Shown here piece after piece: positions 5,275 through 6,127 of a stretch of DNA of 6,127 bases; positions within the stretch are counted from its first letter, which is position 1; every line of letters starts with the position of its first letter. The stretch spans positions 1 through 6,127 of the forward strand of contig JAADHX010000246.1 of the NCBI GenBank assembly GCA_013151655.1, in the 5' to 3' direction. The position numbers and the translations under genes were made by a program. Origin of the DNA: Actinomycetota bacterium. Lineage in GTDB: Bacteria > Actinomycetota > Acidimicrobiia > Acidimicrobiales > Poriferisodalaceae. The notes under the pieces were generated by a model. That model searched no databases, was not told where the DNA came from, and saw only the letters and a list, made by a program, of their open reading frames with translations.

Positions 5275-6127
5275 GTGACTCTCGGGCGGAGATGGACACT
5301 AGTAGTCCCTGCCTTGACTGCAGCCGTGGTGTTTGGCCTTGTACGGCCCAACCTCACCGATGTGTACCCCACGGGCTTTCAGGGTCGACTGCACTGGCCA
5401 TCAACAGGGTTTGTCCTCTGGGGTATTGCCACCCTTGTTGTCAGCCGACTCGACCTATCGGCCCGCTCGCCTCGTCAGCTGGTTCGCATCGGCTTAGCCT
5501 TCGCGTTTCCGGTGCTGCTTACTGCGCTGCTGTTCCGATACCCGGCCGATGTCGACCGGGTTGCAGCCACCATCTGGACCGTCGTCCTTGCCGTGGGCAT
5601 CATCGGCGGTGTCTGGATCGCGCTCAACCTGCTTGTCGACCAGGCCAAAAGCAACTGGCAACTGTTTACATCACTACTTGCGGCCCTGGTCGCGGGGCTG
5701 TTTTTTGCCGTTCTTCGCGGCAACCTCAGCTTGTTCGCACTCTTTGCTGAACGCGACCCGCTTGTTCTGTTCTCTGGAAGCGGACGACTTGGCCATCTCG
5801 AATGGCCGGTAACCGGCGCGCTCCTATGGGGTGGCGCGGTGTGGGCGATTACCACGCTTGGCAAAGGTACACCTCGAATTCTTGTTGGTGCAGGGGCTGG
5901 GCTTGTTACTGGGTGGCTGATAGGCGGCCACGTGAAGCCGTGGCTTCGTCCCCAACTCGACTGGTTCGAAATTGTCCTCTTCACTCTCGTGTTTGCCGGT
6001 ATTGGTGCGGCGCTGAAGTCGCGCTCACGCAATTGGATACCGGGAGTGGCTTTGGGCGCCGGGTTCGGGTGGATGTGGGCCACATGGTTCACCTCCAGCT
6101 TCGGTGGCTCGGAGGCCGATGCCAGGC
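5275..6127 (+). CDS. Multi-pass membrane protein with repeated four-helix units, N-terminal part (3' end outside window)
   Basis: An open frame from GTG 5275 runs 284 codons to the window edge without a stop. The protein is very hydrophobic, with about nine predicted membrane helices near residues 8-23, 43-58, 71-88, 97-121, 130-147, 177-195, 201-217, 231-247 and 255-272. Sequence stretches recur about every 125 residues: 'RRW/SNW/RNW' before helices 1, 5 and 9; 'RPNLT/RGNLS' after helices 1 and 5; 'GRLHWPSTGFVLWG' and 'GRLGHLEWPVTGALLWG' before and into helices 2 and 6; and 'PRQLV/PRILV' before helices 3 and 7. I see no ABC-permease EAA loop in this part and recognize no family. Its place straight after an AglE-type binding protein, where AglF would sit, suggests a transporter subunit or a permease with a long N-terminal membrane extension. 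That role rests on position only; the coding call itself is strong. Confidence 0.85.
   Translation, partial: MTLGRRWTLVVPALTAAVVFGLVRPNLTDVYPTGFQGRLHWPSTGFVLWGIATLVVSRLDLSARSPRQLVRIGLAFAFPVLLTALLFRYPADVDRVAATIWTVVLAVGIIGGVWIALNLLVDQAKSNWQLFTSLLAALVAGLFFAVLRGNLSLFALFAERDPLVLFSGSGRLGHLEWPVTGALLWGGAVWAITTLGKGTPRILVGAGAGLVTGWLIGGHVKPWLRPQLDWFEIVLFTLVFAGIGAALKSRSRNWIPGVALGAGFGWMWATWFTSSFGGSEADAR
5287..6126 (+). repeat. Internal protein repeat: four-helix module in two full copies and the start of a third
   Basis: Unit 1 is residues 5-125 (5287-5649), unit 2 is 126-251 (5650-6027), and unit 3 begins at 252 (6028) and is cut by the window. Shared landmarks in order are x-x-Trp, first helix, Arg-x-Asn-Leu-Ser/Thr, Gly-Arg-Leu, Trp-Pro-x-Thr-Gly-x-x-Leu-Trp-Gly-x-Ala, second helix, Pro-Arg-x-Leu-Val, third helix and fourth helix. 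An even helix count per unit would keep all copies in the same membrane orientation. The nucleotide sequences have diverged, so the duplication is old. Confidence 0.65.

Noticed and set aside
5292..5812. Open frames on either strand within 5292-6092 (including a 205-codon minus-strand frame at 5475-6092)
   Set aside because: They overlap the uninterrupted 284-codon hydrophobic frame from GTG 5275. They show low-complexity Ser/Pro/Arg/Cys-rich translations with no domain pattern.
1..6127. tRNA or rRNA genes, CRISPR arrays, insertion sequences or attachment sites
   Set aside because: No cloverleaf-like segment, regularly spaced repeats, transposase motifs or terminal inverted repeats were seen; the window is almost filled by the six genes described.

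Overview
The window suggests a high-GC actinobacterium, possibly a marine or freshwater Acidimicrobiia. The evidence is the high G+C content, the Ala-rich lipoprotein signal ending in an Ala-Ala-Ala-Cys lipobox, a gene start that looks leaderless, and strong purine-rich ribosome sites elsewhere. The class-level placement is an inference; no rRNA or marker gene is present.

Layout, left to right. Bases 1-347 (+) hold the 3' end of an MFS transporter. A two-gene minus-strand operon faces it: a YdhF-type aldo-keto reductase (1458-2369) is transcribed first, followed 18 bases later by an SsuD-family flavin-dependent monooxygenase (369-1439). A 55-base divergent control region (2370-2424) separates this operon from plus-strand genes: a Gfo/Idh/MocA-family NAD(P)-dependent enzyme (2425-3492), an AglE-family sugar-binding lipoprotein with an unusual Ala-rich heptad stalk (3663-5159), and the first 284 codons of a multi-pass membrane protein (5275 to the window edge). 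That last protein is built from repeated four-helix units. There is a palindrome just upstream of the lipoprotein gene and a strong 13-bp hairpin between it and the membrane-protein gene.

Working hypothesis. An SsuD-like monooxygenase, an aldo-keto reductase, a Gfo/Idh enzyme and an alpha-glucoside-type binding protein together resemble the oxidative desulfurization (sulfo-SMO) route for sulfoquinovose, the sulfonated sugar of plant and algal sulfolipid. In that reading the lipoprotein captures a sulfoquinovose glycoside and the Gfo/Idh protein could be an NAD+-dependent sulfoquinovosidase. The monooxygenase would release sulfite from C6, and the aldo-keto reductase would reduce the resulting 6-oxo-glucose to glucose. 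The flavin reductase, the rest of the ABC transporter and any regulator are not inside the window. The pathway assignment is therefore an inference from gene content and family membership, while the individual family calls are much firmer.
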